From contig JAQBTG010000008.1 of NCBI GenBank assembly GCA_027624955.1, forward strand, positions 36,773 through 100,772: 64,000 nucleotides of DNA. Direction: 5' to 3'. Both the position numbers and the translations under genes were made by a program. Source of the DNA: Pseudomonadota bacterium. GTDB taxonomy: Bacteria > Pseudomonadota > Alphaproteobacteria > UBA828. Each line of letters starts with the position of its first letter. The first letter of the stretch is position 1. The notes beneath the pieces were generated by a model, which worked only from the letters and a program-made list of their open reading frames with translations, ran no database searches and was not told where the DNA came from. Below are positions 27,717 to 37,033 of this stretch, in pieces.

Positions 27717-28289
27717 TTGTCGTTCACGCGTTCAGCCATACGCCGTCTGGCCGCGGGCGCAGGGGCGCCGCTCTCGGCATTGATCGCTCTTTCCCTTGTT
27801 CTGTCCGCATGCGGATTGTTCAGCGATCCGCCACCGCCGTGCCCACAAGTCTCGATCATGGATCAGGCAAAAAAAGCTACGTTCTATCGCCCGGGCCCGG
27901 GGCGGGACCTGACAGATGTCGCGTTTGATGTTCATATCGGGGATATCGCGTACGAGTGCAGTTATGATTTTGACGATGACGGCAACAGCGTCGCAGTTAG
28001 CGTCAATGTGTTGTTTGTTGCCCAGCGTGGCCCTGCCGCCGAGCAGAACCAGATTGAGGTGCCTTACTTCGTCGCCGTGACCAATCCGTATCGGCACATT
28101 CTCGCCAAAAAATTGTTCACTTTGGAGATGGAGTTTGAAGGCAACACCGTGCGCGCCCAGGCGGTTGAGGAATTGTCGCAAACCATCCCCTTTCCGGTGG
28201 GCGCCAATGGCTCGGCTTACAGAACTTTCATTGGCCTGCAACTCACGCCAACACAGCTTCAGGACTTGAAAAGCGAGCGCGGTGAATGA
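27717..28289 (+). CDS. Putative lipoprotein, unknown function
   Basis: Starts at TTG 27717 with an Arg-rich n-region, a hydrophobic segment (LSALIALSLVLSACG) and a lipobox LSAC near residue 32, followed by FSDPPPPCPQV. The rest is a 150-residue beta-rich domain with YECSYDFDDDGNSVAVSVNVLFVAQRGPA, no known motif. It should be a membrane-bound periplasmic lipoprotein. I do not recognise the domain. Its end is six bases before the gcv promoter candidate. Confidence 0.72.
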   Translation: MSFTRSAIRRLAAGAGAPLSALIALSLVLSACGLFSDPPPPCPQVSIMDQAKKATFYRPGPGRDLTDVAFDVHIGDIAYECSYDFDDDGNSVAVSVNVLFVAQRGPAAEQNQIEVPYFVAVTNPYRHILAKKLFTLEMEFEGNTVRAQAVEELSQTIPFPVGANGSAYRTFIGLQLTPTQLQDLKSERGE

Positions 28290-28294
28290 CTTAG

Positions 28295-28322
28295 TTGACC
28301 GGCGTGGTTCAAGCGTTAAACT
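28295..28322 (+). promoter_or_regulatory. Candidate promoter of the glycine-cleavage operon
   Basis: TTGACC at 28295-28300 and TAAACT at 28317-28322, spaced by 16, match the housekeeping consensus at five and four of six bases. Transcription would begin near 28329, just before the riboswitch at about 28353, fitting the order promoter-riboswitch-terminator-gene. A small stem (CAAGCG at 28310, CGCTTG at 28325) overlaps it. Confidence 0.5.
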
Positions 28323-28352
28323 CGCGCTTGTCTGGTCGACACAGTTGAACCT

Positions 28353-28560
28353 CGCGGGAGAGATTTGGCGGTCGGGAGACCGCCAGACGCCGAAGGAGCA
28401 AAAGTCCCAAAAACTCTCAGGCAGCAGGGACCGCAAGGGGATGTGACTCTGGAAAGCAGGCGAAGATCCAAATTGGGTTTTTGGCCTCACCGAAGGGGAA
28501 AGCCGCAGGACAGTTTACCGGTCCGCGTTGGTCAATCTTTCAGGTACGGAGACAGAGGGG
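28353..28560 (+). promoter_or_regulatory. Tandem glycine riboswitch upstream of gcvT
   Basis: Two glycine aptamer cores sit end to end. The first has GGGAGAG, GCCGAAGGAGCAA, AACTCTCAGGC and GGACCG, ending near CTCTGGAAAGC (28448-28457). The second has ACCGAAGGGGAAA, AATCTTTCAGGTA and GGAGACAGAGG (about 28486-28558). This matches the known cooperative two-aptamer arrangement before glycine-cleavage genes. An intrinsic terminator follows directly (28561), so glycine binding is expected to allow read-through into gcvT; that direction is from knowledge of the class, not seen here. Confidence 0.92.
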
Positions 28561-28601
28561 GCGCCGGGCGATCCTTTCGGGGATTGCGGCGCTTTTTTTT
28601 T
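28561..28601 (+). terminator. Riboswitch-controlled intrinsic terminator
   Basis: GCGCC (28561-28565) pairs with GGCGC (28588-28592) and GCGATCC (28568-28574) with GGATTGC (28581-28587), with a TTTCGG loop and nine T residues at 28593-28601. It lies between the second glycine aptamer and the gcvT ribosome site (CTGGAG), as required for transcriptional control. Confidence 0.88.
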
Positions 28602-28618
28602 CGTAGCTGGAGTTGTCG

Positions 28619-29743
28619 ATGAGTCAGACGAACGGATCCCAAACCGAACCGGCTAAAACTACAGCATTGCATGACAGGCATGTCGCACTGGGTGCGAAAA
28701 TGGTGCCTTTTACCGGCTATTCCATGCCGCTCAACTATTCCACCGGAATTCTGGCTGAACATCTTCATACCCGCGACAGTGCCTCCCTGTTTGACGTCAG
28801 CCACATGGGCCAGATCAGTATTTGGGGCGAGGGAGCGGCGCATGCGCTGGAAAAGCTGGTACCGGGAGATATCATCGGCCTGGCGCCCTCGGCGCTGAGG
28901 TATACCCAATTCACAAACGATCAGGGCGGAATTCGCGACGACCTCATTGTCACTAATGCGGATGGACGATTGATGTTGGTGGTGAATGCGGGCTGTAAAG
29001 ATGCTGATCTGGAGCTGCTGGAGGCCGGATTTAAGGGGTCGGTCGATGTTGCGTTGCATGCTGACAAGGCGTTGATCGCCCTTCAGGGCCCGCAAGCCGC
29101 GGCTGCATTGGCGCGCCATGCGCCAATGGCCGCGAATCTCGGGTTTATGCACGCCGCGGCGATGGAAATCGCCGGCGCGGATGCCGTCGTGACGCGGTCC
29201 GGCTATTCCGGCGAGGATGGTTTTGAGATATCCGTTTATGCCGAGGCCGCAATCGACGTTTGGAATATCTTGTTGGCCGAACCCGAGGTTTTGCCGGCCG
29301 GGCTCGGCGCCCGCGATTCGCTTCGCCTAGAAGCCGGGCTTTGCCTTTATGGCCATGATATCGATGAAACGACTTCCCCAGTGGAAGCCGGCCTGCTGTG
29401 GTCGATCGGAAAGCGCCGGCGTGAGGAAGGCGGCTTTCCAGGGGAACAGAGAATTCTCGACGAAATCGCCAACGGCCCCAAACGCCGGCGAGTTGGTATT
29501 TTGCCTGAGGGCCGCGCACCGGCACGCGAAAACACGGAAATATTGAGCGCTGCCGGAGAGCCTATCGGCGTCGTTACAAGCGGCGGCTTCGGGCCGAGCA
29601 CGGGCGGCCCGGTGGCGATGGGTTATGTCGACGCGGTGCATGCCAAATCCGGCACCGCCCTTGGCCTCCAGGTGCGCGGCAAAACCATCCCGGCCAGCGT
29701 TGTCAAACTGCCTTTTGCCGCACATCGCTATCACAAGATTTAG
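28619..29743 (+). CDS. gcvT: Aminomethyltransferase, glycine cleavage T protein
   Basis: Transfers the methylene group from the aminomethyl-H protein to tetrahydrofolate. DVSHMGQI, the LFDVSH region, ALQGPQAA, TRSGYSGEDGFEI and the C-terminal VTSGGFGPSTGGPVAMGYV are T-protein features. Start ATG 28619 follows CTGGAG and gives 374 residues; TTG 28613 would add two. It is the first gene after the glycine riboswitch, in the operon gcvT-gcvH-gcvP. Confidence 0.96.
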   Translation: MSQTNGSQTEPAKTTALHDRHVALGAKMVPFTGYSMPLNYSTGILAEHLHTRDSASLFDVSHMGQISIWGEGAAHALEKLVPGDIIGLAPSALRYTQFTNDQGGIRDDLIVTNADGRLMLVVNAGCKDADLELLEAGFKGSVDVALHADKALIALQGPQAAAALARHAPMAANLGFMHAAAMEIAGADAVVTRSGYSGEDGFEISVYAEAAIDVWNILLAEPEVLPAGLGARDSLRLEAGLCLYGHDIDETTSPVEAGLLWSIGKRRREEGGFPGEQRILDEIANGPKRRRVGILPEGRAPARENTEILSAAGEPIGVVTSGGFGPSTGGPVAMGYVDAVHAKSGTALGLQVRGKTIPASVVKLPFAAHRYHKI

Positions 29744-29758
29744 ACAGGGGAGAAGGCC

Positions 29759-30136
29759 ATGAGCGATCTCAAATTCAGCAAAGACCATGAATGGCTTCGC
29801 GTTGAGGGTGATACCGCCACGATCGGAATTTCCGACTATGCCCAGGAACAGTTGGGCGACGTGGTCTATGTGGAGTTGCCGGAAATAGGACAAAAATTCT
29901 CTGCCGGCGCCCAAGCAGCTGTCGTCGAATCGGTCAAAGCCGCGAGCGAGATTTATGCGCCCGTTGGCGGTGAGATCATTGAAGTTAACAATGCGCTCGA
30001 TGATGACCCAGCGCTGGTGAACAGCGATGCCACCGGCCAAGGCTGGTTCTTCAAACTCAAACTCGACGACGCGGCGGAACTAGAAGCTCTTATGGACGAG
30101 GCCAGCTACCGGGAACTTATCGCCGGGCTGGAGTGA
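29759..30136 (+). CDS. gcvH: Glycine cleavage H protein
   Basis: The lipoyl carrier of the glycine-cleavage complex. The lipoylation site is the Lys of [18 protein letters not shown] near residue 61, in a biotin/lipoyl fold with [18 protein letters not shown]. Length 125 is normal. GGGGAGAAGGCC ribosome site before the ATG; 15 bases after gcvT. Confidence 0.97.
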   Translation: MSDLKFSKDHEWLRVEGDTATIGISDYAQEQLGDVVYVELPEIGQKFSAGAQAAVVESVKAASEIYAPVGGEIIEVNNALDDDPALVNSDATGQGWFFKLKLDDAAELEALMDEASYRELIAGLE

Positions 30137-30167
30137 GCAGGCAAGAGAGATACCGAGGGAACGAAAG

Positions 30168-33053
30168 ATGACAGATGGCACGCCGGACTTAGCCACCTTA
30201 GAAGCGAAGGATGCTTTCGTTCATCGCCACATCGGCCCCAGCGAAGCAGATATCGCCGATATGTTGGATGGTCTTGGGCTCGATTCTCTAGATGCATTGA
30301 CCGATCAAGCGGTGCCGCGGGCCATCCGCGGTGAATTTCCCAGCACCCTTGCTGGTTCCCGCACGGAGCAAGATGTGCTCGCGGAGCTCGCGGGCTTGGC
30401 GCGGCGCAATGTGGTCGCCAAATCGATGATCGGTATGGGGTATTACGATACCTTCACGCCGCCAGTTATCTTGCGCAATCTTCTGGAGAACCCCGGTTGG
30501 TACACCGCCTATACGCCGTATCAGCCGGAAATCAGCCAAGGCCGCCTCGAGGCGCTGTTGATTTTCCAGACCATGGTCATGGATTTGACGGGCATGGACT
30601 GCGCCAATGCGTCGCTGTTGGACGAAGCGACAGCCGCCGCCGAGGCCCTCCATATGAGCCGGGCGATCACGAAGGGAAGTGGCCAGGCGTATTTCGTTTC
30701 CGAAGATTGCCACCCTCAGACCATCGCTGTTTTACGGACGCGCGCCCGCTCAGCCGGCATTGAGATTATCGTCGGCGATCACCGAACGGCGTTTGAGCAC
30801 GGCGCCTTTTTCGGCGCTCTCTTGCAATATCCTGCGAGCGGAGGGGCGATCAACGACTATAGGGCGTTCATCGAAACTGCGCATGAAAAGGGCATGCTGG
30901 TGACGGTCGCGGCCGATCTCCTCAGTCTCGTGTGTCTCACCCCGCCGAGTGAATTCGGCGCCGACATCGTCGTTGGCAGCGCTCAGCGGTTTGGCGTGCC
31001 GATGGGATTTGGCGGGCCGCACGCGGCATTTTTTGCCACCCATGAGAAATATCGCCGATCCTTGCCAGGCCGCATCGTCGGCCTATCCGTGGACAAGAGC
31101 GGTCGGCCGGCGCTGCGTCTTGCGCTGCAAACCCGCGAGCAACATATCCGCCGAGAGAAGGCCACCAGCAACATCTGCACGGCGCAGGTTTTGCTTGCCG
31201 TCATAGCGGCAATGTACGCGGTTTATCACGGTCCCAAAGGGCTTGGCATCATCGCAGCGCGGGTGCATCGCTTGACATCCATTTTAGCATCGGGCCTCAG
31301 CCGCCTTGGCATTTCCGTTGCCAACAAAAGCTGGTTCGACACGCTGACGCTGGATCTTCCGGGTCAGGCGGAGGCCGTGTTGGCGCGAGCCGCCGAAGCG
31401 GGCATCAATTTCCGTCGCATCGGTGGCGACAGGCTTGGAATTTCGCTCGACGAGACGACGCTTCCGGAGGACGTTAATGCGCTGTTTGAGATCTTTTCGC
31501 CGAATGGTGCGCCCGGGTTCGGCGTCGCGGATTTGGAGTCAACGAGTGGCGGCGGCGTGCCTGAGGAATTTCGCCGCCAATCCGAGATTCTCGCCCATCC
31601 CCAATTCAACACCCATCACTCCGAAACCGAGATGTTGCGTTATTTGCATCGTCTCGAAGGCAAAGACATCACACTCAATCATTCCATGATTCCGCTCGGT
31701 TCGTGCACCATGAAACTGAACGCGACGGCGGAGATGATTCCGGTTACCTGGCCGGGCTTTGGTCGAATTCATCCGTTCGCGCCGCTTGATCAGGTACCTG
31801 GCTACATCGAAATGATCGAGGGTCTGGAACGCATGTTATGTGAAGTGACCGGGTTTGCCGCCGTATCGCTTCAGCCCAACGCTGGCAGCCAGGGAGAATA
31901 TGCCGGTCTTCTGGCAATTCGAGATTTCCACGCGGCCAACGGCGAGGGCGAACGGGATATTTGCCTCATTCCCAGTTCAGCGCATGGCACCAACCCAGCG
32001 AGTGCGGTCATGGCCGGCCTCAAAGTGGTGGTCGTCGCCTGCGATGAAAGCGGCAATGTCGATGTCGCCGACCTCAGCGCCAAGGCGGCGGAACATCGCG
32101 AGCGCTTGGCCGCCCTGATGGTGACATACCCTTCTACGCATGGCGTCTTCGAGGCGGCGATCGTGGATATTTGCGAGATAATTCACGCCGCAGGCGGGCA
32201 GGTTTATCTCGACGGTGCCAATTTGAATGCGCTTTTGGGCGTCAGTCTGCCGGGCGCTTTCGGCCCCGACGTCGCGCATATGAACTTGCACAAAACATTT
32301 TGCATTCCTCATGGCGGCGGTGGACCCGGCGTCGGGCCAATCGGAGTGCGCGCGCATTTGGCGCCACATCTGCCCAGCCATCCGCTGGCTGTCTCACCCG
32401 TTTCTGGTCCGGTATCCGCAGCGCCCTGGGGCTCGGCTGGTATCCTGCCGATCTCGTGGGCCTATATCGCCATGATGGGCGGTGCCGGCCTGAAGAAAGC
32501 AACCCAGACCGCCATCCTCAGCGCGAACTACATTGCGCGTAGGCTGAGCCCCCACTATCCCGTGTTGTACCGCGGAGAAAACGGTTGGGTCGCGCATGAA
32601 TGCATCATCGACCTCCGGCCGCTCAAGGAAAGCACTGGCGTAAGCGTTGATGATGTTGCCAAACGCCTGATGGATTACGGCTTTCACGCACCCACCATGT
32701 CATTCCCGGTGGCCGGCACCCTGATGATCGAACCAACCGAAAGCGAGCCTCGCGCCGAGCTGGACCGTTTCGTGGAAGCCATGATTTCTATTCGCGGTGA
32801 GATCAAGCGGATCGAGAACGGGGAATGGACGTTGGCGGATAATCCGCTAAGTGGCGCGCCGCATACACTGGAAGAGGTTGTTGCCAACGATTGGCCGCAT
32901 GCCTATAGCCGGGAGGAGGCAGCCTTTCCCGTCGATTCCTTGCGCGAGGGAAAATATTGGCCGCCGGTTGGGCGTATCGATCAGGTTCATGGCGACCGCA
33001 ATCTAATTTGCGCCTGCCCACCGATTGAGACGTACCAAAACGCTGCGGAATGA
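30168..33053 (+). CDS. gcvP: Glycine dehydrogenase (decarboxylating), full-length P protein
   Basis: Releases CO2 from glycine with PLP and passes the aminomethyl group to GcvH. At 961 residues both halves are fused, as in most proteobacteria, not split as in Gram-positives. The N-half has [17 protein letters not shown] and [20 protein letters not shown]; the C-half has [17 protein letters not shown] and the PLP Lys motif [17 protein letters not shown] near residue 710. Start ATG 30168. It ends the gcvTHP operon. Confidence 0.97.
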   Translation: MTDGTPDLATLEAKDAFVHRHIGPSEADIADMLDGLGLDSLDALTDQAVPRAIRGEFPSTLAGSRTEQDVLAELAGLARRNVVAKSMIGMGYYDTFTPPVILRNLLENPGWYTAYTPYQPEISQGRLEALLIFQTMVMDLTGMDCANASLLDEATAAAEALHMSRAITKGSGQAYFVSEDCHPQTIAVLRTRARSAGIEIIVGDHRTAFEHGAFFGALLQYPASGGAINDYRAFIETAHEKGMLVTVAADLLSLVCLTPPSEFGADIVVGSAQRFGVPMGFGGPHAAFFATHEKYRRSLPGRIVGLSVDKSGRPALRLALQTREQHIRREKATSNICTAQVLLAVIAAMYAVYHGPKGLGIIAARVHRLTSILASGLSRLGISVANKSWFDTLTLDLPGQAEAVLARAAEAGINFRRIGGDRLGISLDETTLPEDVNALFEIFSPNGAPGFGVADLESTSGGGVPEEFRRQSEILAHPQFNTHHSETEMLRYLHRLEGKDITLNHSMIPLGSCTMKLNATAEMIPVTWPGFGRIHPFAPLDQVPGYIEMIEGLERMLCEVTGFAAVSLQPNAGSQGEYAGLLAIRDFHAANGEGERDICLIPSSAHGTNPASAVMAGLKVVVVACDESGNVDVADLSAKAAEHRERLAALMVTYPSTHGVFEAAIVDICEIIHAAGGQVYLDGANLNALLGVSLPGAFGPDVAHMNLHKTFCIPHGGGGPGVGPIGVRAHLAPHLPSHPLAVSPVSGPVSAAPWGSAGILPISWAYIAMMGGAGLKKATQTAILSANYIARRLSPHYPVLYRGENGWVAHECIIDLRPLKESTGVSVDDVAKRLMDYGFHAPTMSFPVAGTLMIEPTESEPRAELDRFVEAMISIRGEIKRIENGEWTLADNPLSGAPHTLEEVVANDWPHAYSREEAAFPVDSLREGKYWPPVGRIDQVHGDRNLICACPPIETYQNAAE

Positions 33054-33124
33054 ATAATCCTGGCATTGGCCAGACCACCCTCGGATAGAGGGCAGTGAGC
33101 CGGGCCGCTTGAGGAGAACGGAAC

Positions 33125-33433
33125 ATGTCCGAAAGAGTGACTCTGGTCGCCCATTTGCAGGCCAAACCCGGCAAGGAGCAGGAGCTTGTGGACACGCTCT
33201 TGTCGTTGGTCGGGCCGACGCGCCAGGAGGCGGGCTGCATCAATTACCATCTTCACCGCAGCACTGAAGACCCTCGCCGCTTCATGTTTTACGAGAACTG
33301 GCATTCTAAAAAAGACTTGGACGCTCATCTTACCAAGCCCCATTTAGTCCCGCTGCTCAGTCGGACCGATGAGCTTCTCGATGGTGAGGTCGTGCTTGAA
33401 TTTTTTACCATGCTGAGTGCCACGCCGGACTAA
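33125..33433 (+). CDS. Antibiotic biosynthesis monooxygenase-fold protein (ABM)
   Basis: A 102-residue ferredoxin-like protein with VTLVAHLQAKPGKEQELVDTL at the start, EAGCINYHLHRSTEDPRRFMFYENWHSK and HLTKPHLVPL, matching the ABM/YgiN family. YgiN in E. coli oxidises quinols; other members act in polyketide pathways. Here no pathway genes are adjacent; a housekeeping redox role is a guess. It follows gcvP by 71 bases. Confidence 0.88.
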   Translation: MSERVTLVAHLQAKPGKEQELVDTLLSLVGPTRQEAGCINYHLHRSTEDPRRFMFYENWHSKKDLDAHLTKPHLVPLLSRTDELLDGEVVLEFFTMLSATPD

Positions 33434-33483
33434 CGCCGGCTGGTGATAGTTTTGTGTAAGTCAGCTGCAAGGATGAATTGGCG

Positions 33484-34785
33484 ATGAAAATTCCATATGC
33501 CGAACCCACGGTTATTAAGGCCGAGGATATAGATCCCGGATTTAATTGGAACCGTGCGATTCCTGCACCTGGCCATAGCGCCGTTGATTTCGAAGAGCGG
33601 GTGAATTTCCGCCGTCTGCACAATTACCGCCTAGCCCGTTCCAAGCAGGCGCTCGCGGAATCGGATCTCGGCGCCATTCTTTGCCTCGACGCCAACAATA
33701 TTCGCTATATCAGTGGCACGGTCATTGGCGAATGGTCGCGCGACAAGATGAGCCGCTATGCGTTGTTGACCGGCAATGGCGATCCACATATTTGGGATTT
33801 CGGCTCGGCTGCGACCCATCACCGGATACATATGCCGTGGCTTGATCCCGGCTGCTGCCACGCCGGGATGCTCGGGCTGAGAGGTGCGGTGCCGGTGGAA
33901 GCGGGCCTGATGCGCCGTGCTGCGGAGGAAATCAAAGCGATCATGATCGAACATGGCGTGGCGGATATGCCGCTTGGTGTCGACATCATCGAGCCACCGC
34001 TATTTTTTGAGTTGCAGGCGGTTGGCCTGGAAGTGCGCGACGCGCAGCAAACCATGTTGAATGCGCGTGAGATCAAGAACATCGACGAGATCGTGCTGTT
34101 GAACCAGGCAGCCGCCATGGTCGATGGCGTCTATCATCAGATCTTTGAAGAGTTGAAACCCGGAATACGTGAAGCAGATATCGTCGCCAGCGCGACGAAG
34201 CGGCTTTACGAGATGGGTTCTGATCACGTCGAGGCGATCAACGCGGTCTCGGGTGAGCGCTGCAATCCGCATCCGCACAATTTCACCGACCGCCTGTTCC
34301 GCCCGGGGGACCAAGCCTTCTTTGATGTCATTCAATCTTATATGGGCTACCGGACCTGCTACTACCGCACCATCAATGTTGGCCGCGCGAGCGATTCGCA
34401 GCGCGACGCTTACAAGCAAGCGCGGCAATGGCTCGATGCGTCCATCGCCTTGATCCGGCCCGGAGTGGGCACGGACCAGGTTGCGTCATGTTGGCCGACC
34501 GCTGAGACGCTTGGATTTGCCAATGAAATGGAATGTTTCGGCCTGCAATTCGGCCACGGCCTTGGCCTGTTCTTGCATGAACGGCCGATCATCAGCCGCC
34601 TGGTGTCGCTCGACAATCCAATGGAGATCAAGGAAGGCATGGTATTTGCGCTCGAAACCTATTGCCCGGCAAGTGACGGATTCTCGGGCGCACGCATCGA
34701 GGAAGAGGTCGTGGTGACCAATGACGGCTGCCGCGTCATCACGTTGTTTCCGTCTGAGGAGCTGCCGATCGCCAACGCCTATTGA
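33484..34785 (+). CDS. M24-fold metallohydrolase / DddP-like enzyme with a changed metal ligand
   Basis: The N-terminal creatinase-like domain is followed by a pita-bread domain. Ligand positions: the first Asp in FFDVIQSYMGYRT (D281), the next would-be Asp eleven residues on is Cys (C292, in TCYYRTINVG), then His358 in FGHGLGLFLHERP, Glu391 in VFALETY and Glu406 in GARIEEE. The family normally has Asp at position 292. Relatives include Xaa-Pro peptidases, ectoine hydrolases and DMSP lyase DddP, so function is open. ATG 33484 follows AAGGA; TTG 33478 is less likely. Length 433. It ends at a shared terminator with the atp operon. Confidence 0.8.
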   Translation: MKIPYAEPTVIKAEDIDPGFNWNRAIPAPGHSAVDFEERVNFRRLHNYRLARSKQALAESDLGAILCLDANNIRYISGTVIGEWSRDKMSRYALLTGNGDPHIWDFGSAATHHRIHMPWLDPGCCHAGMLGLRGAVPVEAGLMRRAAEEIKAIMIEHGVADMPLGVDIIEPPLFFELQAVGLEVRDAQQTMLNAREIKNIDEIVLLNQAAAMVDGVYHQIFEELKPGIREADIVASATKRLYEMGSDHVEAINAVSGERCNPHPHNFTDRLFRPGDQAFFDVIQSYMGYRTCYYRTINVGRASDSQRDAYKQARQWLDASIALIRPGVGTDQVASCWPTAETLGFANEMECFGLQFGHGLGLFLHERPIISRLVSLDNPMEIKEGMVFALETYCPASDGFSGARIEEEVVVTNDGCRVITLFPSEELPIANAY

Positions 34786-34795
34786 GATAGGGCAT

Positions 34796-34833
34796 AAAAA
34801 AGCCCCGCCGGATCGCTCAGACGGGGCTTTTTT
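34796..34833. terminator. Bidirectional intrinsic terminator between the M24 gene and atp operon
   Basis: AAAAAAGCCCCG at 34796-34807 and CGGGGCTTTTTT at 34822-34833 are exact reverse complements. The stem has a T-run on the plus strand and, because of the A-run, also on the minus strand, so it can stop transcription of both converging units. Confidence 0.92.
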
Positions 34834-34854
34834 ATTTGTTATCCGTCTCTCGGA

Positions 34855-35421
34855 TTAGTGCAGTTTTTCGCTCATTTCCACGATTGAGCGCTCGATCATG
34901 GCGTCGGCTCGGGCCTCGTCGAGGTTTTCGCGAATCAACTGCGCGGTGGCCGCGACGGCTAAGCTGGCGGCGGTTTCCCGCACCTCGCGGAGGGCGTCAG
35001 TTTCGGCCTGCTGGATGCGTTGCATCGCTGCTTCCTCACGCCGGCGCATGGTCTCCTCAAGCGCCTGCTTGGCGCTATTGGCATGACGCTCTGCCTCTAC
35101 TTTGGCATGCTCGACCATTTGCTTGGCTTCGTCCTCGGCCTCGCGACGCTTGCGCTCATACTCCGCCAGCAAACTTTGCGCTTCTTCTCGCAGGCGTTGA
35201 GCCTCGTCCAATTCTGCTTGAATTTTGTCGCGCCGTCCGTCCAACGTTTTCTTGATTGCAGCCCATGCCTTGCGCCCGAATACGCCGGCGAATGTGGCAA
35301 AGGCGATTAAGATCCAGAAATTTGCGTCTTCGGTGATCGAGTAACCGGCGATCACGAAGGCAAAGACACCAACCAGCAGCCAATTCTCCGGCACCCGGGC
35401 CATGCGTTTGAGCTTGCCCAT
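34855..35421 (-). CDS. atpF: ATP synthase F0 subunit b
   Basis: The peripheral stalk subunit. A membrane anchor (about 25-45, FWILIAFATFAGVF) is followed by a long Arg/Glu/Ala-rich coiled coil (LDGRRDKIQAELDEAQRLREEAQSLL to AMQRIQQAETDAL). Length 188. Last gene of the minus-strand F0 unit atpI-atpB-atpE-b'-b, ending at the terminator at 34.8 kb. The separate b' next to it is typical of alphaproteobacteria. Confidence 0.93.
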   Translation of the reverse strand: MGKLKRMARVPENWLLVGVFAFVIAGYSITEDANFWILIAFATFAGVFGRKAWAAIKKTLDGRRDKIQAELDEAQRLREEAQSLLAEYERKRREAEDEAKQMVEHAKVEAERHANSAKQALEETMRRREEAAMQRIQQAETDALREVRETAASLAVAATAQLIRENLDEARADAMIERSIVEMSEKLH

Positions 35422-35425
35422 GGCT

Positions 35426-35905
35426 TCAGGCCTTTCCGTCGATCGCGGCGTCGGCGTCGGCCTGGCTCGGCTCCACGCCGATCAGGCGGTGCGTCGCCGC
35501 ACGCGCTACTTCCGCCGCCACCTGGCGCACGCTCGAAAGTGCCTGCTGGCGAGCCTCTCGGATACGGCGCTCAGCCTCGGCCTGCTTAGTCGCCAATTCA
35601 GCATCTAAGCGGGCGCGCTGTGCGCTCGCCTGCTCGTCAAGCTGGGCTTGGGTTTCCGCCAGCAATTGATGCGATTTGGAGCGTGCCTCAGCAAGCGATG
35701 CCTCATAAGACTTGATCGCGTCTTCTGAGTCTCGCTTGAATTTCTCGGCCTGTTCCAAATCATCCGAGATATGCTTTTGGCGCTGTTCCAGGACACGGCC
35801 AATGCGCGGCAATGCCAGACTCCACATGAGAATGAGGAGAACAACGAAGGTTACGATCAGCCAAAAGATCTGCGGCGCATAATCAGGGATTTCAAGCTGT
35901 GGCAT
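35426..35905 (-). CDS. atpG: ATP synthase F0 subunit b'
   Basis: A second, diverged b subunit; b and b' form a heterodimer stalk in alphaproteobacteria and cyanobacteria. N-terminal membrane span (IFWLIVTFVVLLILMWSL, about 13-31), then RIGRVLEQRQKHISDDLEQA and a coiled coil with repeated Ala and Glu. Length 159. Four-base spacing to subunit b suggests co-translation. The gene symbol for b' varies (atpG, atpX). Confidence 0.9.
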   Translation of the reverse strand: MPQLEIPDYAPQIFWLIVTFVVLLILMWSLALPRIGRVLEQRQKHISDDLEQAEKFKRDSEDAIKSYEASLAEARSKSHQLLAETQAQLDEQASAQRARLDAELATKQAEAERRIREARQQALSSVRQVAAEVARAATHRLIGVEPSQADADAAIDGKA

Positions 35906-35971
35906 ATTACCTCTCCGTATGAGTCACCGGTCCGGCGGAGCTTGCCCGCCGGCGCCGGGAATCAAGCGGCC

Positions 35972-36211
35972 TCAGCTGCCGAACAGGATAATGAAGGCCA
36001 TCACGAGCGCGAACAGCGCGATGGCTTCTGTCAGCGCAAATCCGAGCAGCACGTTGCCGAACAACTTAGGCGCGGCGGCCGGGTTGCGGCCGGCAGCCGA
36101 AACATAATTGCCGAAAATAATTCCGATGCCCACGCCGGAGCCCGCCACACCGATGGTGGCCAAGCCGCCGCCGATGAGCTGTCCGAGAAGTTTTGCTGAT
36201 TCAGCGTCCAT
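35972..36211 (-). CDS. atpE: ATP synthase F0 subunit c
   Basis: The proton-carrying ring subunit, a hairpin of two helices: [20 protein letters not shown] then [19 protein letters not shown], with the proton-binding Glu in ALTEAIALF (about residue 59) and the polar loop RNPAAAPK. Length 79, normal. The Ala/Gly-rich first helix lacks the Na+-coordination pattern, so it is likely proton driven (inference). Confidence 0.97.
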   Translation of the reverse strand: MDAESAKLLGQLIGGGLATIGVAGSGVGIGIIFGNYVSAAGRNPAAAPKLFGNVLLGFALTEAIALFALVMAFIILFGS

Positions 36212-36262
36212 GATTTCGTTCCCTTGATTGTGTTTTGTAAGCGACGTGTAAGTTGTCGGTGG

Positions 36263-37018
36263 TTACTCGTGATGCAGAAATATTGCATCGCGGATATAGA
36301 GGCAGGTCAGGATCGCGAACACATAGGCTTGCAGAACGGCGACGAGAATTTCCAGTCCGTAAAGCGCGATGATGAAAGCGAAAGGCAAAAATCCGAAAAA
36401 TCCAAGTGCGAAGACGAAGCCGCCGAACACATGCAAAATGCTATGCCCCGCCATCATGTTGGCGAACAGGCGGACCGCAAGGCTGATGGGCCGGGCGATA
36501 TAAGAGACGATCTCAATCGGTACCAAGAGCGGTGCCATCCACATCGGCACGCCCGGAGGCAGGAAGAAGGTCAGAAATTTGTGCTTGTGAATGATGATCG
36601 CGAGAATTGTCACGCCAACAAAGACCACGAGCGCAAAGGTAAGGGTGACGATGATGTGGCTGGTAAACGTGAAACTGTAGGGGATTAGGCCGAGCAGATT
36701 GCCGAGCAGAAGGAAGGTGAAAAGACTAAACACAAACGGAAAGAATTTCTTGGCAGAGCGTCCGCCAACGATGTCGCCCAGCATGCCGGCGACCATCTCA
36801 TAAAGCATTTCGACGACCGACTGCAGACGTCCAGGCACCAGGCGCCCGCGCCCCATGCCCAATGTCGTGAGCAGGAAAATAACGACCACCGCCACCACCA
36901 TCATCAAGGATGAGTTGGTGAACGAAGCGTCAAATCCACCGAGGTCAATTTCAACGTAACGCTGGATCGTAAATTGATCGAGCGGACCGTGATGTTCCGC
37001 GTTTTCTGCCGATGCCAC
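36263..37018 (-). CDS. atpB: ATP synthase F0 subunit a
   Basis: The stator channel that feeds protons to the c ring. Five or six membrane helices, with the essential Arg in ISLAVRLFANMMAGH near residue 183, and FVFSLFTFLLLGNLLGLIPYSF. The 251 residues match family length. ATG 37018 starts the protein MASAENAEHHGPLDQF. Second gene of the F0 operon. Confidence 0.96.
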   Translation of the reverse strand: MASAENAEHHGPLDQFTIQRYVEIDLGGFDASFTNSSLMMVVAVVVIFLLTTLGMGRGRLVPGRLQSVVEMLYEMVAGMLGDIVGGRSAKKFFPFVFSLFTFLLLGNLLGLIPYSFTFTSHIIVTLTFALVVFVGVTILAIIIHKHKFLTFFLPPGVPMWMAPLLVPIEIVSYIARPISLAVRLFANMMAGHSILHVFGGFVFALGFFGFLPFAFIIALYGLEILVAVLQAYVFAILTCLYIRDAIFLHHE

Positions 37019-37033
37019 GGGCTTGCCGCTCCC

